From an uncultured Christensenella sp. (lineage in GTDB: Bacteria; Bacillota; Clostridia; Christensenellales; Borkfalkiaceae), in NCBI GenBank assembly GCA_910579525.1, contig CAJTUK010000001.1, forward strand, positions 248,001 through 312,000: DNA of 64,000 nt, read 5' to 3'. Under the pieces are notes generated by a model that was not told where the DNA came from, ran no database searches, and saw nothing but the letters and a program-made list of their open reading frames with translations. Positions within the stretch are counted from its first letter, which is position 1. Each line of letters starts with the position of its first letter. Below are positions 1 to 12,200 of the stretch, piece by piece. The position numbers and the translations under genes were made by a program.

Positions 1-205
1 TGCCGGCGAGTTTACCGTCTTTATACGCCAAAAACATTTTGCAGTCACAAAAGCGAAAAGCGTCGTTTGTTTTCGGATCGAACTCGGCGAACTCGTCGGA
101 GTAAAGATTCGGAGCGGCGTACGGATTGCCCTTATACAAATCTATAAGAAATTTAAAAAACTTTTTTTTGTCCTTTTTCGACCGAATCTGCTTAACTTCT
201 ATCAT
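1..205 (-). CDS. N-terminus of a GNAT-like acyltransferase family protein (partial)
   Basis: The reading frame runs off the left edge; only the first 68 codons are present. The start is the ATG whose A is at 205, and the protein begins MIEVKQIRSKKDKKKFFKFL. The pattern of a K-rich start, then LYKGNPYAAPNLYSDE, then a lysine-rich NDAF region and FLAYKDGKLAG, matches my memory of the N-terminal part of a clostridial protein family of about 370 residues annotated as GNAT-type N-acetyltransferase. The acyl-CoA binding motif would lie outside the window, so the enzymatic activity cannot be confirmed. It is transcribed away from the gene at 447. The stretch between them (206-446) is AT-rich and must hold both promoters, but I see no convincing -35/-10 pair there. 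Confidence 0.6.
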   Translation of the reverse strand, partial: MIEVKQIRSKKDKKKFFKFLIDLYKGNPYAAPNLYSDEFAEFDPKTNDAFRFCDCKMFLAYKDGKLAG

Positions 206-446
206 TCATATTCACCGTATTTTCGCGAGTTTATCATGCGCGCCCTAAATCCTCGTGACGACAAACCCGTTTATTATTTTAACATTATTTAACACAATTG
301 TCAATAATTGAAAACTTTAATAATACCCGTTTATACCGCTATTTATAAAAATAAAACTATTACACGCTATTATTATTTGCTTTTTTTTTGATTTTTTGCT
401 AAAATCGAAATTACATAAAGTCTTTAAACAAGTTGCGGTGAACGAT

Positions 447-1724
447 ATGAAGCATAAGAAACTTTTTATAACTTTAACGGCGGTTTTTTCCGTTTTTATA
501 TCTTTGTGCATCTTTATAACCATTTGGTTCTGGGGCGACAGCTATAACGGCAACGCGGAGTTTGACGGATTCGGCGATTTCAAAAAAGAATTCAAAATCC
601 CCGGCGTCGAAGACGGCGCATGTCCGCAAGGTATGGGAAACTATAAGGCGACCTATACCGTAAAGGACGAAAACGGCAACCCCAAACTCGACGCCGAAGG
701 TAAAGAAATAACAGCCACGCAAGAGTACTTTTTTATAAGCGCTTATTTCAACGGCGCGCCCTCGCGTATTTACGTTGTAGGCGAAACGACCGGACTCGTA
801 GGATATGTTACGCTTAAAAATACCGACGGAAGCGATTTTTACGGACATGCGGGCGGCGTTGCGACCAACGGCTACACCCTTTGGGTCGTTTCGGACGAAA
901 CCGTTTACGTTGCAAAAAACAAGATGCAACCCAAAGACAATATAGCTTACGATATAATAAAATCCGCCGAAAACAACGGCGAACTCAAATTCACCGCTAC
1001 GTTCGCGGCGAATTGCAGAGCTTCGTTCTGTTACTTCTATAATGCGGACGGCGATTCCACGAATTCGAGTTATTATGAAGACAGATTCTATATAGGCGAG
1101 TTTTACCGCGGCGGAAATTACGAAACGGATAAAAAACACCGCCTCACGACGAAGAGCGGAGATAAAAACACGGCGTTCGTATACGAATACAGAATTTCGG
1201 TTTCAAACGACGATTACGGTCTCGAAACGTTGAGTTCGACCGACGTTTCGCCCCAGACGCGAGTACCCAGAATTCAGAATATCTATTCCATAACGGACGA
1301 AATTCAGGGCTTTACCCGCACAAAGAGCGGACTTGTACTCTCGCAGAGCTACGGGCTCAAAAACTCCGTGCTTTACTATTACGATTGGGACGCCATAACA
1401 AAAACGGAAAACAGAACCCGATACGTAGATTTGAAATACACCAACGAAGAAGGTAAAGAAATTTCTTACGGCGGTTTCGAATACGCGGACGCAGTGATGA
1501 ACAACGCGGGCGGCGCACCCTATAAGGACACAAGTCTTTACGTTTATTATATAGACAACGAGAAGATGCTCAACAAATATTCCATTCCCTCTATGTCGGA
1601 AGGGCTGTGTTTAAAAGGCAACCGTGTTTATGTGCTTTTCGAATCAGCGGCAAAGAAATACCGCCCGTTCGTAAGACAGGAACTTAAAAACGTTTACAGC
1701 TTTATACCCAGAACAAAAAGTTAA
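447..1724 (+). CDS. membrane-anchored extracytoplasmic protein of unknown function, possible beta-propeller
   Basis: This gene encodes 425 residues. I chose the ATG at 447 over an in-frame TTG at 396 because the protein then opens MKHKKLF and goes straight into a hydrophobic segment (about residues 6-28), a typical uncleaved signal anchor. The TTG has no ribosome site; the ATG has only a weak GCGGTG. The remainder is hydrophilic and rich in Tyr, Asn, Asp and Gly, with a YGHAGGVATNGYTLWVV motif resembling blades of exported beta-propeller proteins. I recognise no catalytic motif. It is a single-gene unit ending just before a bidirectional terminator shared with the convergent aminopeptidase gene. 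Function unknown; a surface or periplasm-like binding role is inference from topology only. Confidence 0.75.
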   Translation: MKHKKLFITLTAVFSVFISLCIFITIWFWGDSYNGNAEFDGFGDFKKEFKIPGVEDGACPQGMGNYKATYTVKDENGNPKLDAEGKEITATQEYFFISAYFNGAPSRIYVVGETTGLVGYVTLKNTDGSDFYGHAGGVATNGYTLWVVSDETVYVAKNKMQPKDNIAYDIIKSAENNGELKFTATFAANCRASFCYFYNADGDSTNSSYYEDRFYIGEFYRGGNYETDKKHRLTTKSGDKNTAFVYEYRISVSNDDYGLETLSSTDVSPQTRVPRIQNIYSITDEIQGFTRTKSGLVLSQSYGLKNSVLYYYDWDAITKTENRTRYVDLKYTNEEGKEISYGGFEYADAVMNNAGGAPYKDTSLYVYYIDNEKMLNKYSIPSMSEGLCLKGNRVYVLFESAAKKYRPFVRQELKNVYSFIPRTKS

Positions 1725-1740
1725 CGACTTATAAAAAAAT

Positions 1741-1770
1741 CGCCCTGCGGTTATCCGCAGGGCGATTTTA
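1741..1770. terminator. bidirectional rho-independent terminator
   Basis: A perfect 10-bp stem CGCCCTGCGG/CCGCAGGGCG with a TTAT loop lies between two convergent genes. It is followed on the plus side by ATTTTATTT and on the minus side by A/T-rich sequence, so it can serve both. Confidence 0.85.
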
Positions 1771-1777
1771 TTTATTA

Positions 1778-3148
1778 TTATTTACAAAACGCAAGGCACG
1801 CCTTGTATAAAGAATACACGTCCGCCTTGGAAATAAGTTCGTATGGTGCGTGCATTGAAAGCACGGGAACGCCCACGTCAACGGTGTCTATGCCCAAGTT
1901 TGCAATAAACTTTGCCACTGTGCCGCCGCCGCCCGCGTCTACCGCGCCGAGCTCGCCCGTCTGCCAATACACTCCGTTATCGTCGAATATGTCGCGTATC
2001 CAGCCCATGAACTCCGCGTCGGCGTCGTTTGTCGAGCTCTTGCCTCGCGCGCCCGTGTATTTGCTGACCGCGGCGCCGCAATTGATAAAGGTTGAATTTC
2101 TTTTTTCGTAAACGGACGAATAAGCGGGGTCGAAAGCCGCAGTAACGTCCGCGGAAATACACTTTGAATTGTATCTCACCTCTATGGGGTTGGCTCCAAG
2201 CGAAGAGGAAATAGTTTCTATTACGTCCGAAATTACTTTGGACTGCATGCCCGTGGTGCCGTCGCTGCCCACTTCCTCTTTATCGGCGAACACCGCCACG
2301 AGAGTATGAGGGGAATTGCTTTCGAATATGGCGCACATTTCGGGGTAAGCGCAAACCTTGTCGTCGTGACCGTAAGCGGAGATCAGAGAGCCGTCGAACC
2401 CTACGTCGCGAGCTCTGCCCGCGGGAACGAAACAAAGCTCCGAACATTGAAGGTCGACTTCGGTAAGTCCGTATTTTTTATTGAGGAGTTTTAAAACCGC
2501 GGTTTTTACCGCCTCTTTATCCTCTTCGTCTTCGACTGCGGGGAGTCCGCCGATTACGGCGTTTAAACTCTCGCCGTCTATTGCTTTGCCCAAAGGTTTA
2601 GTGCTCTGTTCGCCGCCGAGGTGAGGTAAAAGATCGGTTATATAAAATACGGGGTCGTTCTCGTCTTCGCCTATGCAGATTTCTTTTCTTTCTCCGCCGC
2701 GGAGCATAACGACGCCGTGCAATGCAAGCGGCGTTGCCGTCCACTGATATTTTTTGATGCCGCCGTAGTAATGCGTTTTAAGATAGCACAACCCCGCTTC
2801 TTCGAACATAGGGTTGGGTTTTAAGTCGAGGCGGGGCGAATCCACGTGAGCCACCATAATTCTTACGCCGTCTTTGGCAACGTCTTCGGTGCCGACGCTG
2901 ATTAAAAATACGTTTTTATGACGGTTGATAAAATAACGCTTGTCGCCCGCCTTTAATTTTTCGGAAAAAGAAAACGGTTTAAAACCCTTTTCTTCGGCAA
3001 GTTTTTTAGCGGTAACCGCGGCGTCGCGCTCGGTTTTGGAATTATCTAAAAACTTTTTGTAGCCTTCGGCAAATTTATAAATCTTTTCAAGTTCTTTGCC
3101 GTCCGCTTCTTTAAAAACGTTTTTTCTCTTATATTTCAAATCGTCCAT
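1778..3148 (-). CDS. apeA: M18 family aminopeptidase 1
   Basis: This is a 456-residue zinc metallo-aminopeptidase of family M18 (type 1), the usual length. It removes N-terminal amino acids from peptides in the cytosol and normally forms a large tetrahedral homododecamer. Metal-ligand motifs are visible in family order: HVDSPRLDLK (His101, Asp103), the YGHDDKVCA region, DKEEVGSDG with the catalytic Glu pair, ISADVTAAFDP, and the C-terminal SMHAPYE with the last His. KTHYYGGIKKYQW near residue 124 is characteristic of the type-1 subgroup. The start is well set by AAAGGAGA eight bases upstream. A consensus promoter (3181-3209) lies directly ahead, so it is transcribed alone, independent of the giant gene that ends upstream of it. 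Confidence 0.96.
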   Translation of the reverse strand: MDDLKYKRKNVFKEADGKELEKIYKFAEGYKKFLDNSKTERDAAVTAKKLAEEKGFKPFSFSEKLKAGDKRYFINRHKNVFLISVGTEDVAKDGVRIMVAHVDSPRLDLKPNPMFEEAGLCYLKTHYYGGIKKYQWTATPLALHGVVMLRGGERKEICIGEDENDPVFYITDLLPHLGGEQSTKPLGKAIDGESLNAVIGGLPAVEDEEDKEAVKTAVLKLLNKKYGLTEVDLQCSELCFVPAGRARDVGFDGSLISAYGHDDKVCAYPEMCAIFESNSPHTLVAVFADKEEVGSDGTTGMQSKVISDVIETISSSLGANPIEVRYNSKCISADVTAAFDPAYSSVYEKRNSTFINCGAAVSKYTGARGKSSTNDADAEFMGWIRDIFDDNGVYWQTGELGAVDAGGGGTVAKFIANLGIDTVDVGVPVLSMHAPYELISKADVYSLYKACLAFCK

Positions 3149-3180
3149 TTGTTAATTCTCCTTTAGTTTTTCCGTATTAT

Positions 3181-3209
3181 ATTATAACCTCCGATTATTT
3201 TATTGTCAA
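3181..3209 (-). promoter_or_regulatory. consensus promoter of apeA
   Basis: On the minus strand TTGACA (3209-3204) and TATAAT (3186-3181) are separated by exactly 17 bases. The ribosome site AAAGGAGA and ATG follow about 35 bases later. Confidence 0.9.
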
Positions 3210-3210
3210 C

Positions 3211-3245
3211 AAATTAAAAGCACGCGCTATGCAGCGCGGGCTTTT
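3211..3245 (-). terminator. terminator of the giant surface-protein gene
   Basis: On the minus strand AAAAGCCCGCGCT-GCAT-AGCGCGTGCTTTT forms a stem with one mismatch, ending in TTTTAATTT. It begins 14 bases past the stop codon and just upstream of the apeA promoter. Confidence 0.8.
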
Positions 3246-3259
3246 CGTTTGGATAAAAA

Positions 3260-6200
3260 TTATTCTACGTAATCGTCGAAACCATCGCTCGAACCCGACT
3301 CCACGGGTTTACGTTTGATAACGACTATTATTACTATTACTATGAGTACCGCAAGCACGGCAACAGCGGAAATTATACCTATCATAAGGGGTGAAAGTCC
3401 GTCTTGCGCCGCAACCGCGGGAGCTTCTACCGTCATAGTTACGGAGCCCGAAGGCAACGTAAAGCGCTCGTCTTCTACAGTTACGAGAACGGTATATTTA
3501 CCTATATCCGTGAGAATGTTTCCGCTTCCGGTTAAGGTTATTTTAAGTTTAACGGTCACTCCGCCGAGTTCTATTTCCACCTCTCCGCCGCCGTTCGCAA
3601 TCATAGTTTGCGTCAACGTGAAGGTTGCCGAATGAGTTCCGTCGCTTACCGTTGCGTTAGGCAGGTGAACCGTGCCGTTTGAAGTAAACGTTACGTTATC
3701 CCAGCTTACGGTTATCACGGTGGGCGCCGTTACGGAAATAGCCGTTACCGCTCCGTCGAGATCGTAGTTGACATTGTCGAGCGAAAGCGTTATGACGTGC
3801 GCGCCCGCAGAAGTGAGGTTGCCGTTTACCGCTACATTAAGGTTGAGAATTCTGCCGTCTTTTTCTATTACGAAGTTTCCGCCGTCCGCAGAAGTAAGTT
3901 CAAGCTCGTAAACGCTGCCGTCGTCGAAGCCGCTAACCGTAAGTTTAGGCAAATGAACGTTGCCGTTAGCTATAAAGCTCGTTTGGCTCCATACTGCGAA
4001 CAGCTGTTTTTTATCGATTTGAAGCTTGCCCACATTGGAATCGCTCGCCGCGTTGTTCTTTTTGTAAGTTATGAGCCAGTCGGAATACGCGGAACCGTCT
4101 TTCCACTCGAAACGGATTGTGTACAAGCCGAACGGCGTGTTCTTATCCGCAAGGTTGTCGTTATCCGTTTTGAGCACAAGTTTTACGTTATCGAGAAACA
4201 CATCTCTGCTCAATTTAATGAGCGACGTGTCGATATACTCCTCATCCCAGAGTTTTGCGGCAAGAGCTTCGAGCTCGGCTTCGGACTCGGGAACAGACCC
4301 GTAAGTAAACGCATAAGGTTTATTGAATATCACCTGTATGAATTTGGCGTCGGGATCCGTATCGTTGAGGATATCCAACGACCATTGACCGTAATACGTT
4401 TCGTGATTGCCGTTTTTATCTATTATACGGTAATTGATTATGTAGCTGCCCGAACTTATTACGTTGAGCGGTTTCGTGGTAGATATTACCGTACCGTCGT
4501 CTTTTGAGGAAGGCACGCTCGTTCCTTTTACGTATGCGTTAGTGCTGTAACGGATTTCTATATCCGCGTTTTCCCCGACAAAGTTAATGAAGGAATATTT
4601 GCCGCTTTCCTGTGAGTCGAGAGTTACAAGCTTGTCGATATCGTAGTCAAGTCCGTCGGCATACCAGCTGTCGCCCGCCTTTGTTACGCTGAACGCCGCT
4701 TTTTTAATTTCGAAATCAAGCGTTGCAGTCGAAGCGTCGAACACATAGTTTTTATCCGATTTAACCGCAGTAGCAACGTATTTGCCCGCGTTTATCGCTT
4801 CGCCGCCCGTAAGTTGCGCAGAGCCGTCGGCAAGAGTCACGGTAGGAATCACAATCACTCCGTTTACATTGACGTAAGAAGCAAGAGGTTTATGGGGTTT
4901 GCCGTCGTAAGTCACGTCGGTCATAGTCCAGATAATATTAACTTCCTTTTCAACAACGGTAAGCGTTCCGTCTACAAGATCCGCTTCGTAGTTGTCCAGA
5001 CTGCCCGTCTTTATAGAAAGTCTTATGTGGTATTTACCCACGTCGCCGAGCTTGCCGTCCGTTCCCTCGTAATTATACGAATATTCGAAGGTCACCCCGA
5101 GAGCGTCGAGAGTTTCGCCGTTTACTAACCCTACTGCGGTAACGCCGTCGTTTGCGGGCTTGTCGCCGTAGTCTATCGTCTTGTCGTTAGCGGTGATTTC
5201 CAGTTGAGCTTTTGTTACTATTATGCTTACGTTTCTGGTATCGCCGAGATAGTTTCTCTGTTCGGGTATGGATATTACAACCGTTTTACCGTTGCCGTCC
5301 GCAACGTTTGTGAACGTAAATCCTCCCGCGCAAGGCGTTCCGTCAACCATATAAGAGATATCGCTCGCCTGCTGGCTACCTGTTTTGACCGTAGCGCCGT
5401 CCACAGTTTGAGGCAAGCCCGTATAGGTGAACCTTGTCGTAACGCCCGACAAATCGAGCTCCGCCTGCGCCTTGTTGATTGTGAACGTAACCGATACGGG
5501 TTTAGGCTGCTCGTAATCCGAACTTACCGTAAACGTTGCCGTAACCTTGTATACGCCGGAATCGTGTATCGACGAAGCCGTATTGGTAGAACCGTTGTAT
5601 TCAAGCTCTACGGAGTAACTTACGCCGGTTATAGCCGAAGGCTTATTGTTTGCGTCGAGTTCGAGAGTATACGTCTTCGAAGGGTCGTACGTAACTTCGG
5701 AGCCGTCGGTAAACGCACCGCCGTCGAGGACGAATCCGTAACCCGACATATCCACTTGTGCTTTGCTTACTTCTACCGTAACTTCCTTGGTTGCGGCGGC
5801 GTAAACGTTATCTCCGGCAAAATCTATTCTGACTTTGATAACGTACTTACCGCCTGTCAACGTAAGGTCTGCAAGCGAAGCGAAAGTATTGTTTGAATAA
5901 ACGAGGCTTGCCGCCGCGTCGGTTACTTCCACCCCGTTAAGGGTAAGTTTTGCGCCGCCGTCCACAATCTGCATCGTGAGCGAAGGATTAAATTCGTAAG
6001 TTCCCATTCCGCTTACGTCTATTTCGACTTCGGCCTTTTTAACGTTGAATTCGATGGTTACAGTCTTGCCGCCGTAGGTGATTTCTACCGAAGCTTTTTG
6101 TCCGCCGAAAGTTATGAACGGTTTTTCGTCCGTAATATTCAAACTATATTCTTCTTTGGTGGGATTATAAGGCGTGCCGTCGTTAAAGAACGCGGTTACG

Positions 6201-9200
6201 GTTAGAATATCGTCGGTAAACTCTTTTAACGTAGTTACCGTATATATGTTTTTATTGTTTACGGTAGCCGTGAGCGTTCCCACGTTTACGGGGTCGACTT
6301 TAATTTTAAACTGCGTTGTTTTTGTGATTGCCCCGTGGGCATACGTCACTTTTATAGTGCGCTCGCCCTGTTTAAACGTTTCGCCGTCGGCGTTGAATTC
6401 ACTTGCATCAGCGCTTAACGTGTAATCGGAGAACCCGAGCACGCGCAAACTGCCGTTATTGAATTTAGCCGTAATATCGAGAAGTATTCTATTTGAACTT
6501 ATCAGGTTTTCGAGGTCGGCAAGCGTGTTAGAAGCAAACACCGCCGTGGTGTGTTGCAGGAAGTAAGTCACTTCTATTTCCGCGAGCGCAACTTTTGTTA
6601 CCTCGACTTTAAACGTGCACGAAAGCGCGTTATTTGCGGTATATATCAGGGTCAATTGCGATTTTCCGTCGGAATCCGCAACCGAGAGATCTCCCGAAAC
6701 AACAAACTCCGAAAGGTTTAACTCTCTCGAGTCGCCGTCGTTATAAGTTCCCGTTATCGTGAGATAATCTTCAACCAGCGTTGCGGCTTCCTGCGCCGAC
6801 ATGGAGTCGTAAATAACCACGCTTGCGCCGTACGCCGGATCTACAGCCGCCGAAACGCCCGTGAGTTTTAAAAGCGTTACGTAAACTGTTTGAGGTATAA
6901 CCTTATCTTTGCCGAAATAGTGCACGGTTACGGTGTATCCTACCCTTTCGCTATCGCGCGAAACTTCGGTATATGTGAGGGTGTAATCCTTTGCGTCAAC
7001 CGTTTCGGGGTCGCCCGAGGTGTATACAGCCTCCACTACGAGCTGTTTTTTGAGCTCGGTTTCGAAGTTTCCGCTCTCGAAAATGTCGCCCGCGGAATAG
7101 CTGACGGAAATCATAGAAAGCTCGCGGTTGAGCACTATCACGTTGAACGTTGCCGTCTTGCCGTTGTAAGTTACCGTCACTTCGCCCGAGCTTGCAAAGT
7201 TGCAAGAAAGCGTGTAACCGTTAATCACTCCCGCAAAACTGCCGTCGTTATTTATGCCGACAACGGTTAAAAGCATGCTTCCGTCTTTGAGCATCTGCTC
7301 GAATTCCGGCTGCGTAGTAGCGGTGGTTACAGGCTTTCCGTTCTGGTTGAAGGCCGCGATTATCTTATCCACATCTACGGGCGTTACCGCGAGCGCTCCC
7401 GTTGCGGTTATCTGCGAGCCCCAGGGCGCGTAATCGATTTTTATAACGGGATTTGTTCCGCCGGGAATATCGCATATTATCGAGTAGTTAGGATAAGCTA
7501 TAACTCTCGACGAACCGTCGCTGTAACTTGCCGTTACCACGAGTCCGCCCGCAAGCATGCTCTTATCCGACGAGGAGTAAACCGCGCCTATTTTGCTTTG
7601 GTCAAACGTTGCGGTTACTCCCGAAAGAGTCACGTCCGCCGCAACCGCCACGCTGAACGTAGTAGAAACGTTGTTGCAACGCACCGTAAGAGTGCAAATC
7701 TGCCCTGCTACAAGGTCGCCGTAAATCATGTACTCGTTGGCGGGAACGGCGTTTCCGTTATTGTAGAGCGTACCGTCGTTATTGAGACCGGTCACTTTGA
7801 GATATTGTTTTAAAGTATCGAGGGGAGTCGACGCCGTCACGGAAACATTTCCCGCATTGAACGCCGCCGTTATACTGTCAAGTTCTATACCCGTAACCGC
7901 AACGGTAAACTGCGCGTGCATCTGACTGAACGACGCCGTGAGCGTTACGTTGCCCGCCGCGCCGAGGTTGCCCGTTATGGAATACTCTCCGCCGTCGAGC
8001 ACGCGAGCACCCGCCGAGTAGCCCAGCGCGTCGACATAGTGCGCCGTCACCGTGAGCATATTTTTAAGCGGCTCGACAGAAGCGCCCTGATAAACGCGGG
8101 TATTGCCCTGCGCGAATACCGCCGTGATTTTGTCGAGGGTATAGGAGTTTTCAACCGTTACGTTGAACTGCGCGCTCTTTCCGCCGTAGCTTACCGTAAA
8201 GGTATGCGTTCCGGGAGTTATCGACCCCGTGAGAGTAAAGCCCTTAATTATCCGTTCGCTCGTGCCGTCGGAATAATTTACGGTTACCGTTATGGCGTTT
8301 GCAAGCTCCTCATGGGTTTGAGTCACGGGGATACTTGAAGGAATGTCGCTTACTTCAATTGAAACAACGGATTTTTTCTCAACCGTTACGTCAAACGTAG
8401 CGCTCTTTCCGCCATAACTTACGGTAAGCGTACAGGTCTTGCCGGCAGAAAGCGTGCCCGTAAGGGTGTAATCGTAAACTCGCGCCGCTTTGCCGTCGGT
8501 ATAGGCGGCAAATACTTTAAGCCAGTTTTTAAGGCTTGTTATGTCCGTTGCCGCAAAAATTGCGGGGGCGTTTGCCAAATCGAATTCCGCCGAAATGCCT
8601 CCGAGCCTTACGCCCGTAACATTGATTTTGAATGTAGCCGCCTGCTCGCCGTACAAAACGGTTATTATGTTTTCGCCCTCGGCAAGTTTAACGCTTGTGT
8701 CAAAATCATAACCCGTAATTACTTTTGACTTACCATCCGAATAGTTTGCCGTTACCGTAACGTATCGGCGCAAATCGTCGAGATCTGCTGTTGCGAAAAT
8801 TTCGGGAGCGTTCGCCTGGTCAAACTCCGCATTGATAGACACGAGAGCCACTTCGGTTACGTTGACTATGAAAGAAGTCGTTTTGCCGTTGTAGCTTACC
8901 GTAACGGTGCATGCCCCCGAAGTGAGGTTGCCCGAAAGCGTGTACTCGCTTGCAGAGAGCAGTTTATCCTGCGTTCCGCCCGTAAATTCCGCGGTAACTT
9001 TGAGGTGCTGTTTGAGCGAATCCAGATCGGTGGAGCTGTACACCGCGGGAGCATTACCGTCATTGTCGTACTCCGCCTTCAAGGATTTGAGCACGCCCGC
9101 CTTTACCGTGACGGAGAAGGTCTGTTCCACTCCGTTATAGGTTACCGTGAGCGCGCATTCTCTGCCTGCAAGAAGCGTTCCCGAAATTTCGTAATCTGCG

Positions 9201-12200
9201 GGAGCTACAACTTTTGCGGGGCTGCCGTCGTTATACTCCGCTACAACCTTAATATAATTTTTGAGCGTGCGGATATCGGTAGTGCTGTAAATTTCGGGGA
9301 GAGTTCCCGTAACCGTTACGTTAAGCGCAACCACTTTTACGGCGGTGACTTCCACCGTGAACGTAGCGGTTTTGCCGCGGTAAGTTACGGTTATAACGCA
9401 CTTGCCCGCGGAAAGTTCGCCGGAAAGAACGTAACCCGAAGTTATGGCGTTGCCTCCGTTATAGAGCGAACCGTCGTTATTGATACCCGTAACGGTGAGC
9501 ATACTTTCTAGGCTCGAAAGCGAAGCCGAGGCATAAATTGTTTTACCGCTCCGGTCAAAGTCCGCGCTTATCGATTCGAGCGCGATTTCCGTCATATCGG
9601 CGGTTACCGTAAATGTTGCCGAAGAAGTTTTATCGGGATAAGCGTAAACTATTTCCAACTTGCCGTCGGAATTAACGGAAGCGCTTACCGTTTCATAATT
9701 CGAAACTTCCTTGCTTTCGCCGTTGGAATAGGTCGCCGTTACCGTTAGGTATTTTTTAAGCTCTTCCGCATATCCGAGCAACTTTGTTTCGTCCTCGGTT
9801 GCGAATAATTTAGCCTCTTCGGGCTGACTTCCCGAAGTCCACGCAGCCTCCGCCTTTGTAAGTATTACGGGGACACCCTCTTCATCCTCTTCAAAAACAT
9901 TTATCTTGAACGTAGTTTTTTTGCCGAGGTACTCGACGGTTATCACGCACTCTCCCGCGACGAGTTCGCCGAAAAGGTTGTAGCCCGTGATATTTGCGCC
10001 GCCGTTGTAGAGCGAGCCGTCGTTATTTACGCCCGTAACCTTTAAGAAGGCTTCCAGCGAAGAAAGTTTGTCGGAAATAAGTATTTTGCCCGCGCTTGCC
10101 GCGTCGAATACCGCCGTTATGCTTTCGAACTCTACCCTTATCGCCGTTACCGTAAGCTGTGTCTTGACGGAAGAGTCGGATTTGAGCGAAATATCAAGAG
10201 TGCTCACGCCGCCCGCAGGGTTGAGAGTTCCGCTCAAAACGTAGCCGTCGGCGGTTATTGCCTTTTCTGTCCCGTCGGAATAATGCGCGGTCACCGTTAT
10301 AAGGTTTTTAAGGCTCTGAACGTCCGTTGAAGCGTAAATCTGCGCGCTGGGAGCAAGCTCCGCCGTAATGCCCGTGAGCGTAACGCTTGCGGATACGGGC
10401 ACCGAAACGGTGCAGGTTTTGCCGCCGTACGTAACCGTGAGGGTTGCGGAGGGCGCCTTCAAATCTCCCGAAAGAGTGAAGCCGGAAGTTACCGTATCGG
10501 TCGCGCCGCCCGCATAAGTCACCGTGAGAACGATATCTTTTGCTATATCGTCAAGCGACGCGGAAGCGGTTACTTCGCCGCCGTTATACGTTGCCGAAAC
10601 GGAAACGGGGAGTCTTTGTTCAACCGCGACGGAGAACGTTGCCGACTGCCCGCCGTAGCTTACCGTAATGGAACAGGTCTTGCCCGCCTTCAATGTTGCC
10701 GAAAGCGCATAGCCGGAAACTTCTGCCATTTTACCGTCGGTATAGTACGCGGTTACTTTGAGGTATTGCTTCAAAGTTTCTATATCGGTATTTTCGAAAA
10801 TGGCGGGAAACGCGGTATGTTCAACCGCAATACTTTCCAGTTTAACGCCCGTAAGGGGAACGGTTACCGTACAGGATTTTCCGTCATACTCTACGGTAAG
10901 GTCGCAATCGCCTGCGGTGAGTTCGCCCGTAAGCCCGTAATCACCGACAAGCAGGATCTTATTCGTGCCGTTACTGTAATAAGCGGTTACGGTGATATAG
11001 GACTTAATTACGTCCTTTGAAGTAGTCGTGTAGAATTGAGGCGCTTTGCCGTCAAGGTTCGCGCTCACTCCTATAAGCGTTACCGCCGTAACGTTTACTT
11101 CGAACGTATCTCTTACACCGCCGTAATCAACCGTTATGAGACATTTACCCGTAGTGAGCTGACCGGAAAGCGTATAGCCCGAGTTCACCGCCTCGCTCGT
11201 GCCGTCGTTATAGAATACGGTTACGGTAAGCGCGCCTTTGCCTGCAATATCTGTCAACGAATTGCTACTGTAAAGCGTTCCGCTCTGCGCGTAACTTGCT
11301 TCCACGCGAGAAATAACCTTTTCTTCAACGTTTACGGTAAACGTTTGGTTTTTTCCGTTATAGGTTACCGTTATCACGCAGGATGAATTAGCGGCGAGCG
11401 TTCCCGAGAGCGTATACTCGTCCGCAAGCAGAACTCTGGGTTCGCCGTGATTGTAGTTAACCGTTACCGTAATGAATTTTTTGAGTTCGTCAAGGTCGGT
11501 TGTACTGAACACCTTGTTTGCGCCGAGGTCGAAGTCCACGGTCAGCCCGTCTATTTTAAGCGCGGAAACTTCCACTGTGAATTCAACACACTTGCCCGTA
11601 CCAGTGAGCGTAAGCGTAATCACGTTGCTACCGGCGGACAGCGTGCCCGAAAGGGTGTAATCGCCCGCGGCTATCGCGCCGTACGCGGTGCCGTTATTGT
11701 TTACGCCGCTCACGTTTATTAAAGCTTTGATGTCGTCGAGCTTCGCGTCGTTGAAAATTTCAGGTTGACTGCCCGCCTTCCACTCTACGGTAAGAGTTTC
11801 GAGCGCAACCGCAGTAACGTTAACCTTAAAAGTTGCCGTGCGCGCGGAGCCTTCTGCCGTCCATCTTGCGGTAACGGTAGCGACGCCCGCGGTAAGCGTG
11901 CCGCTTAAAGTATAGTCTTTGATTTCCTTTATAATTTCCTTGCCGTTTTCTTCGTAAACTTCCGAAACGGTCAACATATTTTTAAGGGAGTCGATAGGAG
12001 TATCGGGGAATATAACCGCCGCACCCTGCGCAAACGTTGCGCGGGTTTCTTTAAACGTTACCGTGGAAGGCGTTTCGGAAACGGTCACTTTGATAACCGC
12101 AGTGCGGTTTGCGTAAGTAACCGTAATTTCGCACTCGTCTCCAGCGACAAGTCCGCCTGAAAGGAGATAACCTGTTACGGGAACGCCGTTGGCTTTGACT

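Noticed and set aside
396..446. TTG start extending the first full gene by 17 codons
   Set aside because: No ribosome site, it adds a non-signal-like N-terminus, and the ATG at 447 begins a typical signal anchor.
8400..11500. Regularly spaced similar sequence in the giant gene resembling a repeat array or CRISPR
   Set aside because: Spacing is about 240-260 bases, similarity is at the protein level only, and the frame is continuous, so these are protein modules.
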